In this document: positions 34,801-46,000 of the stretch, piece after piece | Layout of the letters: each line of letters starts with the position of its first letter | How positions within the stretch are numbered: the stretch's first letter is position 1 | Assembly (NCBI RefSeq): GCF_001625305.1 | Contig: NW_017802458.1 | Span: forward strand, 666,559 to 730,558 | Length of the DNA: 64,000 bases | Direction of reading: 5' to 3' | Origin: Branchiostoma belcheri | Taxonomy: Eukaryota > Chordata > Leptocardii > Amphioxiformes > Branchiostomatidae | Position numbers and translations under genes: made by a program | Notes under the pieces: generated by a model | The model's database searches: none | What the model was told of the DNA's origin: nothing | Seen by the model: only the letters and a program-made list of their open reading frames with translations

Positions 34801-37800
34801 AAGAGCAGGCCTAGGTTAAAGAAAGTTGAATAATATTTTTATCTTCATTTTGTTGTGAATAACGACATAAAGCATGTACAACGTACAGTCCTGTTATGAT
34901 ACCTAACGGCAAAATGTTTTGTTTTATTATCATTTTTATGGAATAGAATATTTAACACGTACAAATCAGCGAGCAGTAAATTTCATCGCTTGCATCAGAG
35001 CAATCCGGAACGGAGTCACAGACACCTTCCACGGGAAAACAGCTTCCATCCGGACATACGGCATCACCCGGAGAACAGCCTATAGTTGTGTGATTAATAC
35101 AAAAGCAGGCAATAAGCTTGTCCCAAAAACCACAATGCATCAATCAACAGTACAATCTTCTCTCTCTCTATTTTTTACTATAATAAAATACAAAATGACA
35201 TGCAAATAGAATATATATTTTGATGGCTGATGCACAGCACAGCAAATCAATGTTGATCTGTACTTTTGTCTTAAGGGGCCGACCGAGGTGTTTTTAACAC
35301 TTCATCTTGTGTATTGCTTTAATTCTTTTGTCAATTCAATAAAGGTGATGTTTTGTCAATTCAATAAAGATGATGTCAAATAAAAAACACAGGACCTTCC
35401 TATTACTGACAATGGTAAAGAATAATTTGTGTAAGACAAGTAGAAATACAACCAGGGTTAGTCATCGTGTGGGTGGGTTCTATTGGCGGATGGGTCGGGT
35501 CGGTTGGCGGCTGGGTCGGGTCTGTTGGTAAAAAAGGAAAGGTGATTTCAATTTAATTTATACTTTGCCCGGCTGTGTTATTGCATAATTATTGCTATTA
35601 TTGTAGTTAAGACATCACCCAGACATTGTCACATACTTCGCCATTACGCAATGACGGCGCAATGTTTTATGTGTATTAATTAACAGCATCTATGGAGAAC
35701 TCCGTATTTGAAAAATCAACGGTTAAGAAAACGAAATAATGCTGATGAACGCTTGTTAGTATTATTATTGTGCACCTTTATGCCAAATATTTTAGATTCA
35801 AAACGGAACGCGCGCGTACGATGGCTCAAAAAAACTATTTCTCTAAAACAAAATGGGCGTGGCCCATCAATTAGTGATGATGTCACAATAATTTGCAAAA
35901 ATTATCATTTTACAACAAGGTAGTAATCTTCAAAATATTAGGGTCTAACTGTAAACAAACCTCTCATTTTCTAAACATCCAAAAAGGCCTCAGACACTGT
36001 AAAATGCAGCTTTAAATTTAGACTAACAGGGCTAGGGCCACATCTTACCGGGGCAAGCTGTCACGTCACAATACTCCCATCTCTGGTCCGGATCCATGGT
36101 GTAGCACCAAACTGTGGGATCATCATCCGGATTCCGGCAGTAGTTCTGCTCCAATCCAGACGACGGATGATTAGCGGGTATATAGTAGTGTTCATGTGGT
36201 GTCTGACTGTCCCAGTGTTGACAGGTCCTTCCTGTCTCAGTCAGAGAGGTCGTTCCTCGGTAAGATGCTCCATCTCCTATTAGACAGTCTAAGGCCAGAT
36301 AAAAAAAAAGATAGTTAGTACTATATTCAAGACAAAATACAATCAAAGTATACAATGCACTTGCAAATTAGGAAAACCTTTCTTCGGAAAAGGAAAAATT
36401 ATGCATAGACTCACGAAAGATTGACCCTACCCGAGTCTGTTGGCAGCTGGGTCATATCTGTTAGTGGCTCGATCGGATCTGTTGGAGGCTGGGTCGGGTC
36501 TGTTGGCGGCAGAAAGATTTTGAGGTTCAAAATCAGTTCAAATATACATCGTTATCGTTTCGAGTTGGTTATCCAGACCCCGGGCCTTAGGCTCTTGGTG
36601 CCATACTCGGCCAGACCCCTAATGTCAGTGGCTAGGGAGCCCAGTATGGCGCCCAGGCTACCAGGACCTGAGAACGATGCATAAAGTCATAATCACCGCT
36701 GTCACCACAGTCCGCTTCGTCTTCGGAATCTGGTCAATGGCAGTCGCTGTAACGGCTGTCACACCACGAAGATGCCGGGATGCACAACCCATTTGAGCAC
36801 TGGCGTTCATTCTCCTCACACTGAAATCCTTCTAGATATGTATGTATGTATGTATGTATGTATATGTATGAAGATTGGACGACCTTTTGACAATGTGCAG
36901 GGGTCAGAATAACGTGCCAGAGCAATATGTAGGGATATCTATACGTATGAAAGTACAAACTGTTTTTACATAGGGGACCTGATGTTCAAGTAGCAGTATT
37001 CTTCCTTGATTGCTACTTCAAGCTAAAGTAATAAAAACAAACACATATGTGCTTGGATACATTGATGCTCATTATGCTTTATGTTTTATCACCAGTTCCT
37101 GTATACACTTGTTCATTGGACATTTATATTGAGATCTATTTTCATCTACCATTTCTCATTGGAAAGAGTTGTCGACATGTCATGAACTGTTTAGAACTCA
37201 ATGAAAGGCTCATTCAAAAACAGGAAACTAACCTGCTTCCATGATTCCATAAAAGCCCATGTCGCTTAGCCAGGGTGGTGAGTTGCCCGGGCCAGTTGCC
37301 GTGATGAACAGACGCCAGTAACGACTAGTAGCTGTGAAACCACCAATTGCGAACACCTGAGGCAAGGCTTCGGAGGATTCGTTGAAATCCAGGACGTCAG
37401 TCCAGCTGTAAGGATCATTACTGACCGATGTTTGAAACTTGAAAGCCGTGATGTCATGAGTGATGTCTCCGAAGTTAGAGATACCGATCATAGAAAGAGT
37501 ATAGGGCGCTAGAAAGTCGAAGATGATGTACCATGGGACTGGACTGCTCGGGCTCCAGACGGTATTGAGGTCATTGTCAAGAACCTTGTCTGGGCCAGAT
37601 GTGTCAGGCCAGTTTGTCGGTGTTGCGTCGATTGCCCAAGCAGGAATATTTTCCAGCCAACCAACACCTTTGTGAATTTATTTTGCAAGAAGCAAATTAA
37701 ATGTAAAAAAAAAAAAATTCCAAGTAAAGTGAAGCAAAGTGAAGTAAAAGTAATCTAAACTGTTAGTAGGTAAACGTTTCTGGTTCAATCTGTACATGTC

Positions 37801-40349
37801 TGGATGCTTTCCTGGGCTGCATTTGCAAATCCCCGCCTTTTAAAACCTTTCATAAATAGTACTAGGATTGTATTTCGAATGGAAAATTACTATTAATTTA
37901 CCAATTACAGAGCCTGAATTACACGATGACTACGCAACTTTTTATGTGTAATAAAGGTATCTATACAAATACTCTGTTCTTCACGCTAACACTGCCAGAT
38001 CTTACCGGGACAAACTGGTACGTCACAATACTCCCATCTCTGTTCGGGATCCGTGGTGTAGCACCAAACTTTGAGATCATTATCCGGATTCCGGCAGTAG
38101 TTCTGCTCCAATCCAGATGACGGATAATTAGCGGGTGTTCTGTCGTGTACATGTGGTGTTTGACTGCCCCAGTGTTGACATGTCCTGCCTGTCTCAGTCA
38201 GAGATACCGTTCCTCGGTAAGATGCTGCATCTCCTATCAGACAGTCTAAGGCAGATGGAATAGATGGATAATTAATGTTATATTCAAGGCCAAATACAAA
38301 ATGTGAATTTCACTTGCAAATTAGATAAACCGTTTTAATAAGGAAAAATTACCATAAGTAAATCGTAGTTGGCGACATGCATAACTTACAAATGACTGAC
38401 AATCTTTTGTAGGACATGGACCTTCAGCTAAACCTGTACCTGTAACTGCGGATAGCTGCGTTGGATCTGTTGGCAGCTGGCTCGGGTCTGTTGGTGCTTG
38501 GGTCGGGTCTGTTGTTGGCTGAGTCGGATATGTTGGCGGCTGGGTCGGATCTGTTGGAGTCCGGGTCGGGTCTGTTGGTGGCTGGGTCGGATCTGTTGGT
38601 GGCTGGGTCGGATCTGTTGGGGGTTGGGTCGGATCTGTTGGTGGCTGGGTCGGGTCTGCCGGTGGCTGAGTCGGATCTGTTGGCGGCCGGGTCGGATCTG
38701 TTGGCGACTGGGTCGGGTCAGTTGGAGGCTGGGTCGGATCTGTTGGAGGCTGGGTCGGGTCTGTTGTTTGTTTGGTTGGTTCTGTTGGCGGCTGGGTCGG
38801 ACCTGTTGGTTGTTGGGTTGGACCTGATGGCGGCTGGGTCGGGTCAGGTGGAGGCTGGGTTGGACCTGTTGGAGGCTGGGTCGGATCTGTTGGAGGCTGG
38901 GTCGGATCTGTTGGAGGCTGGGTCGGATCTGTTGGAGGCTGGGTCGGATCTGTTGAGGGCTGGGTTGGACCTGTTGGTGGCTGGGTTGGGTCTGTTGGAG
39001 GCTGGGTCGAATCTGTTGAGGGCTGTGTTGGACCTGTTGGTGGCTGGGTCGGATCTGTAGGGGGCTGGGTCTGGTCTGTTGGTGGCTGGGTCGGGTCTGT
39101 TGGTGGCTGGGTCGGGTCTGTTGGTGGCTGGGTCGGGTCTGTTGGGGGCTCGGTCGGGTCTGTTGGAGGCTGGGTCGTGTCTGTTGGTTGCTGGGTGGGA
39201 CCTGTTGGATGTTGGGTTGGACCTGTTGACTGCTGGGTGGGATCTGTTGGCGGCGGGGTTGGGTCTGCTGTTAAAGTAAAGTAAAGATGATTTGAATCTG
39301 TTTGAGTGCTTTGTTGGCTGCATTTGCCAATCAATTCTTTCAAAACTTTTTTTCAATATATTTGCCAGTATTGTAGTTTCAAACTCAGTCAAATACGTCA
39401 TGTGGGCAACGTGTTATGTACAGTGTAAAAGCATCGATATAATACTCCCTCTTATAAAATTTAGGGTAACATGGCCAGAACTTACTGGCACAAGCTGGGA
39501 CATCGCAATACTCCCATCTTTCGCCAGGATCCGTGGTGTAGCACCAAACTGTAGGATCATTATCCGGATTCCGGCAGTAGTTCTGCTCCAATCCAGATGA
39601 CGGATAATCAGCGGGTGTATATTCGTGTTCATGCGGTGCTTGACTGTCCCAGTGTTGACAGGTCCTGCCTGTCTCAGTCAGAGATACCGTTCCTCGGTAA
39701 GATGCTCCATCTCCTATCAGACAGTCTAAGGACAGATGATAAAGGACATATATATACGGGCAAATTTACTTTGCAGTATATTAGTAAAATTAGGAAAACT
39801 TGTAAATGAAAATAATACTGAAAAAGGAAATTTACCCTTAGAAGGACAGTTGGCTAGATGGCATGACTTGGGAATCAGTGATAAATCATGAATACATGTG
39901 TAGGCAATGTGATTGTATCTACATGTTAACTACTGTACTTATACCATTTCCTGAGGCTGTCGATAGCTGAGTCGGTTCCGGGGAGCTGGTTACGTCCAAA
40001 GGCGTCTGAGTCGCGTCCGCTGGCGTCACAGTTGGGTTCGCCGGTGACTCGGTGGTGTCTGCCAGCAACAAAAGGCACATTTTTGTTAAAATGAAAAAAA
40101 AAAAAGATTAAACAACTAAAAGGATTCATTGTTTTTTAATGTTCGTTGTCTTCATTATGGAATTTTATACTTGCTTGGCAATCTATGATCGGCAATGTCT
40201 ATGATAGTTAATCTATTCCACTATTTCCTACATTTCTACAAAATACACATTTTTGTACCTGATACTGATGGGTCGACTGTCACCACAAAGACGGTAAGAA
40301 CCACTGTCAGACTGACGGTCCACCGGCGGAAGCCACGCCTACTGTCCAT
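28772..40349 (-). CDS. Gene C: kringle/lectin/LDLa mosaic with GPI-like tail
   Basis: Minus-strand exons in transcript order: 40349-40259 signal; 40058-39945 Thr/Pro; 39725-39486 kringle; 39267-38440 Pro/Thr heptads; 38245-38006 kringle; 37667-37233 discoidin-like; 36499-36431 Pro/Thr; 36288-36049 kringle; 35521-35453 Pro/Thr; 35079-34963 and 34317-34180 LDLa; 33638-33207 discoidin-like; 32853-32719 LDLa; 32504-32305 and 31804-31621 C-type lectin; 31266-31231 linker; five LDLa 30898-29629; 29380-29021 stalk; 28866-28772 tail. The frame closes throughout, giving about 1,537 aa. An extra LDLa exon at 36831-36697 has an in-frame stop and must be skipped for a full product. Likely a surface-anchored adhesion or recognition protein (inference). 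Confidence 0.8.
29021..29380 (-). CDS. Gene C Thr/Pro repeat stalk
   Basis: [19 protein letters not shown], then six 15-residue units such as [15 protein letters not shown] and [15 protein letters not shown]. The acceptor is aacaacag, making the exon begin about 30 bp inside the region that is coding in unit B. 360 bp, phase 1-1. Confidence 0.82.
29629..29745 (-). CDS. Gene C LDLa 8
   Basis: [20 protein letters not shown], then [18 protein letters not shown]. Full LDLa, 117 bp, phase 1-1, acceptor ttttccgaag. Confidence 0.9.
29895..30011 (-). CDS. Gene C LDLa 7
   Basis: [20 protein letters not shown], then [18 protein letters not shown]. Full LDLa, 117 bp, phase 1-1. Its start differs from the neighbouring AVSCSE-type copies. 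Confidence 0.9.
30229..30345 (-). CDS. Gene C LDLa 6
   Basis: [20 protein letters not shown], then [18 protein letters not shown]. 117 bp, phase 1-1. Confidence 0.9.
30495..30611 (-). CDS. Gene C LDLa 5
   Basis: [20 protein letters not shown], then [18 protein letters not shown]. 117 bp, phase 1-1. Intron sequence around LDLa 5, 6 and 8 (cagcttacagcttcggaaaa) is shared, showing recent tandem exon duplication. Confidence 0.9.
30776..30898 (-). CDS. Gene C LDLa 4
   Basis: [20 protein letters not shown], then [20 protein letters not shown]. 123 bp, phase 1-1. Confidence 0.9.
31231..31266 (-). CDS. Gene C 36-bp linker exon
   Basis: [13 protein letters not shown] between tttcag and gtaatg, phase 1-1. 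It links the lectin domain to the LDLa run and adds one N-glycosylation sequon (NIT) and one cysteine. It is short, so somewhat less certain. Confidence 0.6.
31621..31804 (-). CDS. Gene C C-type lectin domain, second exon
   Basis: [38 protein letters not shown] and [15 protein letters not shown]: the C-terminal half of a C-type lectin domain with EP-N-like and W-D motifs and the closing cysteines. Starts phase 0, ends phase 1. The usual EPN is EPTN here, so calcium or sugar binding is uncertain. Confidence 0.9.
32305..32504 (-). CDS. Gene C C-type lectin domain, first exon
   Basis: [37 protein letters not shown] and [11 protein letters not shown]: the start of a C-type lectin domain with the WLGL core. 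Phase 1 to phase 0, fitting the next exon. This is the only lectin module in the window. Confidence 0.9.
32719..32853 (-). CDS. Gene C LDLa 3
   Basis: [19 protein letters not shown], then [19 protein letters not shown]. 135 bp, phase 1-1. Very close to the gene D exon at 55267 and the broken exon at 36697. Confidence 0.9.
33207..33638 (-). CDS. Gene C discoidin-like module 2
   Basis: [38 protein letters not shown] and [17 protein letters not shown]. 432 bp, phase 1-1, intact. Confidence 0.85.
33890..33970. repeat. Two-copy 46-bp tandem repeat
   Basis: ttatacgatgtgtacaatca and cacttcttcagcc are repeated at about 33893 and 33941 with small differences. Confidence 0.7.
33982..34023 (-). pseudogene. 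Kringle exon remnant (3' end only)
   Basis: The minus strand reads cattgtgacctgccaaattg then tccgggtaagatttgg, matching the end of kringle exons (YCDVPACPG plus donor). The rest of the kringle is gone and no upstream exon half is seen. Confidence 0.6.
34180..34317 (-). CDS. Gene C LDLa 2
   Basis: [19 protein letters not shown], then [18 protein letters not shown]. 138 bp, phase 1-1. Confidence 0.88.
34963..35079 (-). CDS. Gene C LDLa 1
   Basis: [20 protein letters not shown], then [16 protein letters not shown]. Six cysteines; SDASDE replaces the usual DGEDE but keeps acidic positions. 117 bp, phase 1-1. Confidence 0.88.
35453..35521 (-). CDS. Gene C short Pro/Thr exon 2
   Basis: [19 protein letters not shown] then MTNPG. 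Three heptad-like units in 69 bp, phase 1-1, between kringle 3 and LDLa 1. Confidence 0.75.
36049..36288 (-). CDS. Gene C kringle 3
   Basis: [42 protein letters not shown] and [10 protein letters not shown]: complete kringle with six cysteines. 240 bp, phase 1-1. Confidence 0.92.
36431..36499 (-). CDS. Gene C short Pro/Thr exon 1
   Basis: [19 protein letters not shown] then PTDSG. 69 bp like its neighbour at 35453, phase 1-1. Confidence 0.75.
36697..36831 (-). pseudogene. LDLa exon with in-frame TGA
   Basis: [20 protein letters not shown], then CDSRYSDCH followed by TGA. Compared with 55267-55401 it has a 6-bp insertion (attgac) that creates the stop. Its normal acceptor is also lost to a (TGTA)n microsatellite, although a ctag 6 bp inside would still be in phase. 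Most simply an inactive, skipped exon. Confidence 0.85.
36835..36872. repeat. (TGTA)n microsatellite
   Basis: A run of about eight TGTA units replaces the normal acceptor region of the LDLa exon at 36697. Confidence 0.9.
37233..37667 (-). CDS. Gene C discoidin-like module 1
   Basis: [52 protein letters not shown] and [17 protein letters not shown]. 435 bp, phase 1-1, intact. A Gly replaces Asp in the otherwise constant [10 protein letters not shown]. Confidence 0.85.
38006..38245 (-). CDS. Gene C kringle 2
   Basis: [48 protein letters not shown] and [10 protein letters not shown]. 240 bp, phase 1-1, intact. Confidence 0.92.
38440..39267 (-). CDS. Gene C Pro/Thr heptad array
   Basis: 276 codons of PTDPTQP-type heptads (21-bp unit) with variants PTGPTQP and PSDPTQP, ending TQLSAVT. 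It starts at acceptor tttaacag and ends at gtacag, phase 1-1. Probably an extended O-glycosylated spacer between kringles. The antisense frames (for example 38461-39284) are also open because of the repeat and are not genes. Confidence 0.85.
39486..39725 (-). CDS. Gene C kringle 1
   Basis: [42 protein letters not shown] and [11 protein letters not shown]. 240 bp, phase 1-1, intact. Confidence 0.92.
39945..40058 (-). CDS. Gene C N-terminal Thr/Pro exon
   Basis: [19 protein letters not shown] then [20 protein letters not shown]. 114 bp, phase 1-1, acceptor gctggcag, donor gtataag. The sequence is less regular than the heptad array. Confidence 0.75.
40259..40349 (-). CDS. Gene C exon 1: signal peptide
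   Basis: [14 protein letters not shown] then [17 protein letters not shown]. 91 bp, donor gtacaa, phase 1. Preceded by the same leader as unit A. Confidence 0.9.
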
Positions 40350-40454
40350 GGTGGATCAAGTCACCAACTACAGAAGAACAACACTACTTAAATTATCAAA
40401 TAAAGACTAAGCTTTAACTTCCAACACTAACTAAAAAATATTGGGACTTAACCC

Positions 40455-40705
40455 AAATTTTTGGTTGACTCCATCAACCTTGTTCACACGGAATGGACTC
40501 GTCTACTCTTGGAACGTGACGTCAGGAGACACGTGACCGTAGTAGCGAGTCATACGTGCCAGATAACTTGTGTCACCCCCGTCTCTGTTCACACAAGTTA
40601 TCTGGCACGTATGACTCGCTACTGCGGTCACGTGTCTCTGACGTCACGTTCCAAGAGTATACGGGTCCATTCCGTGTGAACAAGGTTGATGGGGTCAACC
40701 GAGAA
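40455..40705. mobile_element. Palindromic MITE in the gene C/D promoter interval
   Basis: Near-perfect inverted repeat: cttgttcacacggaatggac and its complement, cgtgacgtcaggagacacgt with acgtgtctctgacgtcacg, and tcatacgtgccagataactt with aagttatctggcacgtatga. The loop gtcacccccgtctctgttca is short. It starts about 105 bp upstream of the gene C ATG. Confidence 0.92.
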
Positions 40706-42934
40706 TCGATGTTGTCCTTGGTAAGAAGCTTTTAGCGTGGTACTTCCTCGAAAAAGGAAGTGTATGGAGGAATAAAGGGTGATTTGCTTCAGTGTAAGTT
40801 GCAAAACGTGTCCTCGCTGAGAATTTTACGAAGCGGAGGGTGTTGACTCGTTACCAGACGTCGTACGGCTATGTGATTGCCTTGTGGTAAACACTGAATA
40901 TGTTTAATTGATTACTCAAGAATTTCCATTAAAAATAGCAATAACTGCCCAGATGGTGATATGCGTGAGAATCACGCAGAATTTCGCATACGTGAGATGT
41001 GTGAGGAAATTCCAAAACCAACCTGGCAACAATACGCAGAATGTTCTAGTTGTCTGCACTCCAACACGTATATACATAGATTCCCTGATATGGTTAACGA
41101 TTTTCATATCTAAGTATATGTTTCTCCTCCAAAAACAATATGACCCCATCTTTCCAGTTAAACATGTGAAAACTGTAGCCTAGGTCTGCACAATTTTTCC
41201 CAAGCGATAGAATTAAGGGTGAGTCATAGAATCAAGTCTACATCCTTTTAAAATTACGGATTATGCTTTTGACAAATTTAGATGTGCAAAACTGATGTAT
41301 TCCTGCAAATATTGTATTTAACGGGGCCATCGGAAAGGTTTTCAAAACAAGTTAATAACTTGATAATATTTCAACTCGAGTTTTAACAATTTGCATCCCA
41401 AGAAACAGCAATTTGTTGTAATAATATCTAAATTTTTCAGTAGTGTTTGCAAAACATTTATAATAGAAGCTGAAAACTTACTTAGTTCCTGTGACACCAC
41501 AACTCAGTTCTGCTCCAACCCGGGCGCGTCTTCTCTCAAAAATGTACGGGTGCGGTCTGAAAATGCAATCTTCTTTGTTCGATAGTTTGGTTCACCCAAC
41601 CACTTTGCTTGTTATTGATATACTCGGTGAGTACGATCCACCCCATCCTTCAGACATCCAATCAGCAATTTCGTTACTTAAAACTGCATCGTCACTAGCC
41701 ATGTATGCATAATTTAGTCAGGTATTTCACGACGAACTGGGCGAGGTATTGGAATGCCTATAACTTTCTGATTAAATAGTTTCATAGTCACATGTTCTGT
41801 GTTTTGCACTATGAATGTTGCTAGGCAGAAATGCTATATTTAACTGTAACTGTAGACTAGCTTCGATCCATCAACCAAATTTGTATCTATTTTCCTTGGA
41901 AGTCACAACAACTACAAACAAACTAAGCATATTTTCTCCCATCAGTGTTGAACATTAAAAACATTTTTTTAGTCCAACTCTTGTTAAGGCCAGCCTCTCA
42001 TGGATCGGGTGTGGAAAATAAATTCATTTCTCTCTTGTAACGAATTATGACTTTTCAAACAATAGAATTTCTTAACAGTACCTAAATCATAATACATTCT
42101 TCCCTCTGTAAATCTGCTTGACCATCTGGTTGCCCATGGTTACGCCGTGAGACCGTGAGACGATTTTGTCCTGTCCTTTGACCCATTACCCACAATGCAA
42201 TACTGTCTGTTAGTACCTATGTGGGGTAACTTATTACTGAATATAGTGCTTCTGCCCAGCAACATACCTAGCTTGGCACAAAATGAGTACAAAACATGTG
42301 ACTGCGAAAAATTCATCAGAAAGTTATGGACATTCCAATACCTCACGCAGTTATTCGTGAAATACCAAACTAAATTATTCACATGTTGCTTCATACGTAG
42401 ATGCATACATACGAAGTAACAAAGACGCTGATTGGCGTCTTAACGAGTACATTCATATCAGACACAGTGATTGGTTGAAGGAAGCCATCGGATAAAGAAG
42501 ATTGCATGTTTTGATCACACCCGTTCATTTTTGAGAGACCACCTGCCCCGGTTGAGGCGTCAAATACTTCACACCACAGGACCTAGGTAAATTTGTTTCT
42601 TTCATAAAAATAAGTATAGAAATATTTAGAAATCGCAACAAAGTAAATTGCAATTGGAATGCCAAATTGTTAATACTCGAGGTGGAATATTTAATACCAA
42701 GTTGTTAGGTTCTGGTGAAAACCTTTTCGGTGGCCCCATGGATTTAAAAAAGGCGCAGAAATACGTCTGTTTCGCACGTTTAAATCATTTTGTAGAAGCT
42801 ACCTTGCGAAATTGACAGGGTCGCGCTAAATTGTATCAATGTGACAGAAATGTGCAGACACAGGCTACGATCAGTTTTCAGAAGTTTAACCAAAAACTTT
42901 GCGTTCTGTTCTGTAGTTGGTGACTTAAACCAAC
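40706..42934. promoter_or_regulatory. Head-to-head interval between genes C and D
   Basis: About 2.6 kb separates the two start codons, 40349 (-) and 42935 (+). No exon-like ORF is present. 41655-42180 matches the palindrome spacer at 26045-26535. 42330-42600 shows weaker similarity to 8400-8710 and 10200-10510 (cacagtgattggtt, cacacccg.tcattttggagag-like). A shared regulatory role is inference. Confidence 0.5.
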
Positions 42935-43028
42935 ATGGACAGTAGGCGTGGCTTCCGCCGGTGGACCGTCAGCCTGATGGTGATTCTTACCGTCTTTGTG
43001 GCAACAGCTGACACATCCGTTTTGCAAG
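42935..43028 (+). CDS. Gene D exon 1: signal peptide
   Basis: [18 protein letters not shown] then [14 protein letters not shown]. Donor gtaaaa, phase 1. Confidence 0.9.
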
Positions 43029-46000
43029 GTAAAAGGGTCTTTTGTAGTAATTAATAAAATAGTTCAACTAATCGGAAAAATTTGTATTTGATTTTCTTCC
43101 CCCGTCCAGACGATGCTTAATAGCTTTGGGATCTTTAATACTGTTACTTTGCCTTGTAAAATATTTATTTTTTTTATTTTGTTTTATTAAGACCCGACCC
43201 AGCCGCCAACAGATCCCACCCAGCCTCCAACAGTCCCGACCAAGACACCAACAGACCCGACCCAGCCGCCAACAGGTCCGACCCAGCCTCCAACAGGTCC
43301 GACCCAGCCGCCAACAGACCCGACTCAGCCGCCAACAGATCCGACCCAGCCCCTAACAGGTCCAACCCAGCCGCCAACAGATCCGACCCAGCCACCAACA
43401 GGTCCGACCCAGCCACCAACAGATCCAACCCAGCCTCCAACAGACCCGACCCAGCCACCAACAGGCCCAACCCAGCCTCCAACAGACCCGACCCAGCCGC
43501 CAACAGGTCCGACCCAGCCACCAACAGGCCCAACCCAGCCTCCAACAGGTCCGACCCAGCCACCAACAGGTCCGACCCAGCCGCCAACAGATCCGACCCA
43601 GCCTCCAACAGGTCCAACCCAGCCACCAACAGGTCCGACCCAGCCACCAACAGGTCCAACCCAGCCACCAACAGGTCCGACCCAGCCACCAACAGACCCG
43701 AACCAGCCACCAACAGGTCTGACCCAGCCACCAACAGACCCGACCCAGCCTCCAACAGGTCCGACCCAGCCTCCAACAGGTCCAACCCAGCCTCCAACAG
43801 GTCCGACCAGTACACCAGGATGTGGAGGTACACTGACGACTCTCAATGGAGGTAATGTGACATCACCGAACTATCCCAACGACTACGGCAACGATATGAT
43901 CTGTGAATGGCTGATCACCGCACCAGAAGGCAGCACTATTCGTCTAGAGTTTAGCAGTTTCAACACAGAGAAATATTTTGACATTCTGCACGTCTACGAT
44001 GGAGACAGCGACACTGCCCCACGCTTACAAATGTAAGAACCTAAAAAGTTATACAACTGGAAAGAAACATCAAGTTAGTGGTTCTAATTAACTATCATTA
44101 TGTAATTATCTGGATTCAAAATTAAGCACCAAAAATTTTTTTATTTTTTATTTCCAGCTTTACAGGATGGATGTTGATCGATCCCATCGCCAGTTCATCT
44201 AACACAATGTTCGTGAGGTTTGTGTCTGACGACCGTGTCACGGAACAGGGATTCCAGTTCTCCTACACAAGTAAGACTTTTGATCACAGCGTCTCCTTTG
44301 TTGCAGATGATTGACATGCTATATCTGTATCTGTATAGCCGGTATAACCGCCTTTCGGCGTAACACACCAGCTTCGCAGGCACGCGGCGCGGCGGCAGCT
44401 GGCTATATTACACCGATCGACTTGTTATACCTAACCCTTGAACTTCTAGCTCTAGACATTGTTTAAAGCTATCTATTGACAATGCCCCTACTGTACTTGG
44501 TGACAGTGAGTTCCACCCTGCGATAGTTCTAGGAAAGAATGAATTCTTGAACACCTCAATCCTTGGTTGATAACTCTGGTACTTGAATGCATGGCTATTT
44601 CTTGTTCTCTTCTGGGCTGGTATTAGGTACTTAGTAGTTGGGACATCCACCAGTTTATTACTCATTTTGTACATCATGCATAGTCTGGACATCTTTCTTC
44701 TGTCTTCCAGTGAGGTCCACTGTAGGTTTCGTTGCCTTAGGGGCCGTTTTACACAAATGACTCTTGTAAAAATAGTGTGGAAATCACAATGTTAAAACTC
44801 CACATTTTTACTTGTAATCCTCGCAATGAGTTCTCTTTCTCTTAGCTAACACACGCTCATATGCGTGCCTGCCGCTCTCATCAGAAATATGTTTGTAAAT
44901 AGTTTAGTTGATATTACTCTGACTTTTATAATGTATTATGAATGAAATACTTGGATTTGAACGGCGGCTTTGTAATCAATGACGCGTTTTAGGTAATACA
45001 AATGTATTGATTTTATTCGTGTACCTTCTAGCGCTATATCATTGGAAGTAAAGTCTGAATCTGCATGTGAACTGGCTTGCATTGGGCTGGAACGGCACAA
45101 AATGATGGGATGTTGTTTCCAATGGCTTAATGTTGGTTTACTGTGGCTGAGGTGTTTACAGAAACAATGTAAGAAAACACTAAACACAAGAGATAGCCTG
45201 GGTGCCACCCGTTTTGGAACCCGTTAATTTGCGGTACCCAAAATTGATGGCACCCAGATTACACAAGGGTAAGCGTCGTCGATCGTATGAAAAATTTAAA
45301 CTGTTCTCCAACTCATAAATTTCATTCACCGGAATTTTCGACTGAATCACTCAGTCTTCATCAGCTATCTGTCCCAAATTCTGTGGACACGTGATTTTCC
45401 CACGTCAGCAAAGGGTGTTTGAAGTCGATATCGCCCCCCGTCCCGGTTGAGTGAAGGCTGTAACAGTTTTAATTTTTCATAATGTAATTTACCAACCCAG
45501 ATGAACTTTCATGCCGTCGTCGATCTTCATACACACGTTTTTCTTTACAAGTTGGTGGATGCCGGGGTACATTCCGGTGTCCGGAAGGTTTCTGTCTGCC
45601 TCATCAAGCAAACCGATGTGATCAACACCAAGACTGTCTGAACGGGGAGGATGAGGTGGGCTGTCCAGGTCGGAGGGTAAATGACCGTTTAGGTGTAAGT
45701 AAGTATTCCAAAAACAGCTCCATCAGGTTGGTAAAATATAGGACACATGAGTTTTCTTTTACGCAACCAAACTGTTGTACTTGCTGACGTTTCGGTGTCT
45801 GTCAGACACCTTCCTCACAGCTTCTGACTGGAGTTCTGCTTCTCGCTGCTATATGTAGCCACGTTTAGGATTGTTTTCTCGACGTAAAAGCGCCATCTAC
45901 ATCGGCTACATATAGCGGCGAGAAGCAGAACTCCAGTCAGAAGCTCTGAGGAAAGTGTCTGACAGACACCGAAACGTCAGCAAGTACAACGGTTTGGTTG

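Noticed and set aside
38461-39284. Long open frames on the + strand opposite the gene C heptad array (199 and 170 codons)
   Set aside because: They are antisense readings of a stop-free 21-bp repeat. The minus frame has matching splice sites and phase; the plus frames do not.
41495-41530. Possible kringle exon remnant (agttctgctccaaccc)
   Set aside because: Only about 13-15 bp match the complement of the kringle GLEQNYC codons; no further similarity or splice site.
43174-43846. 219- and 173-codon minus-strand ORFs opposite gene D
   Set aside because: Same artefact: antisense of the Pro/Thr array that is fused in frame to the CUB domain on the + strand.
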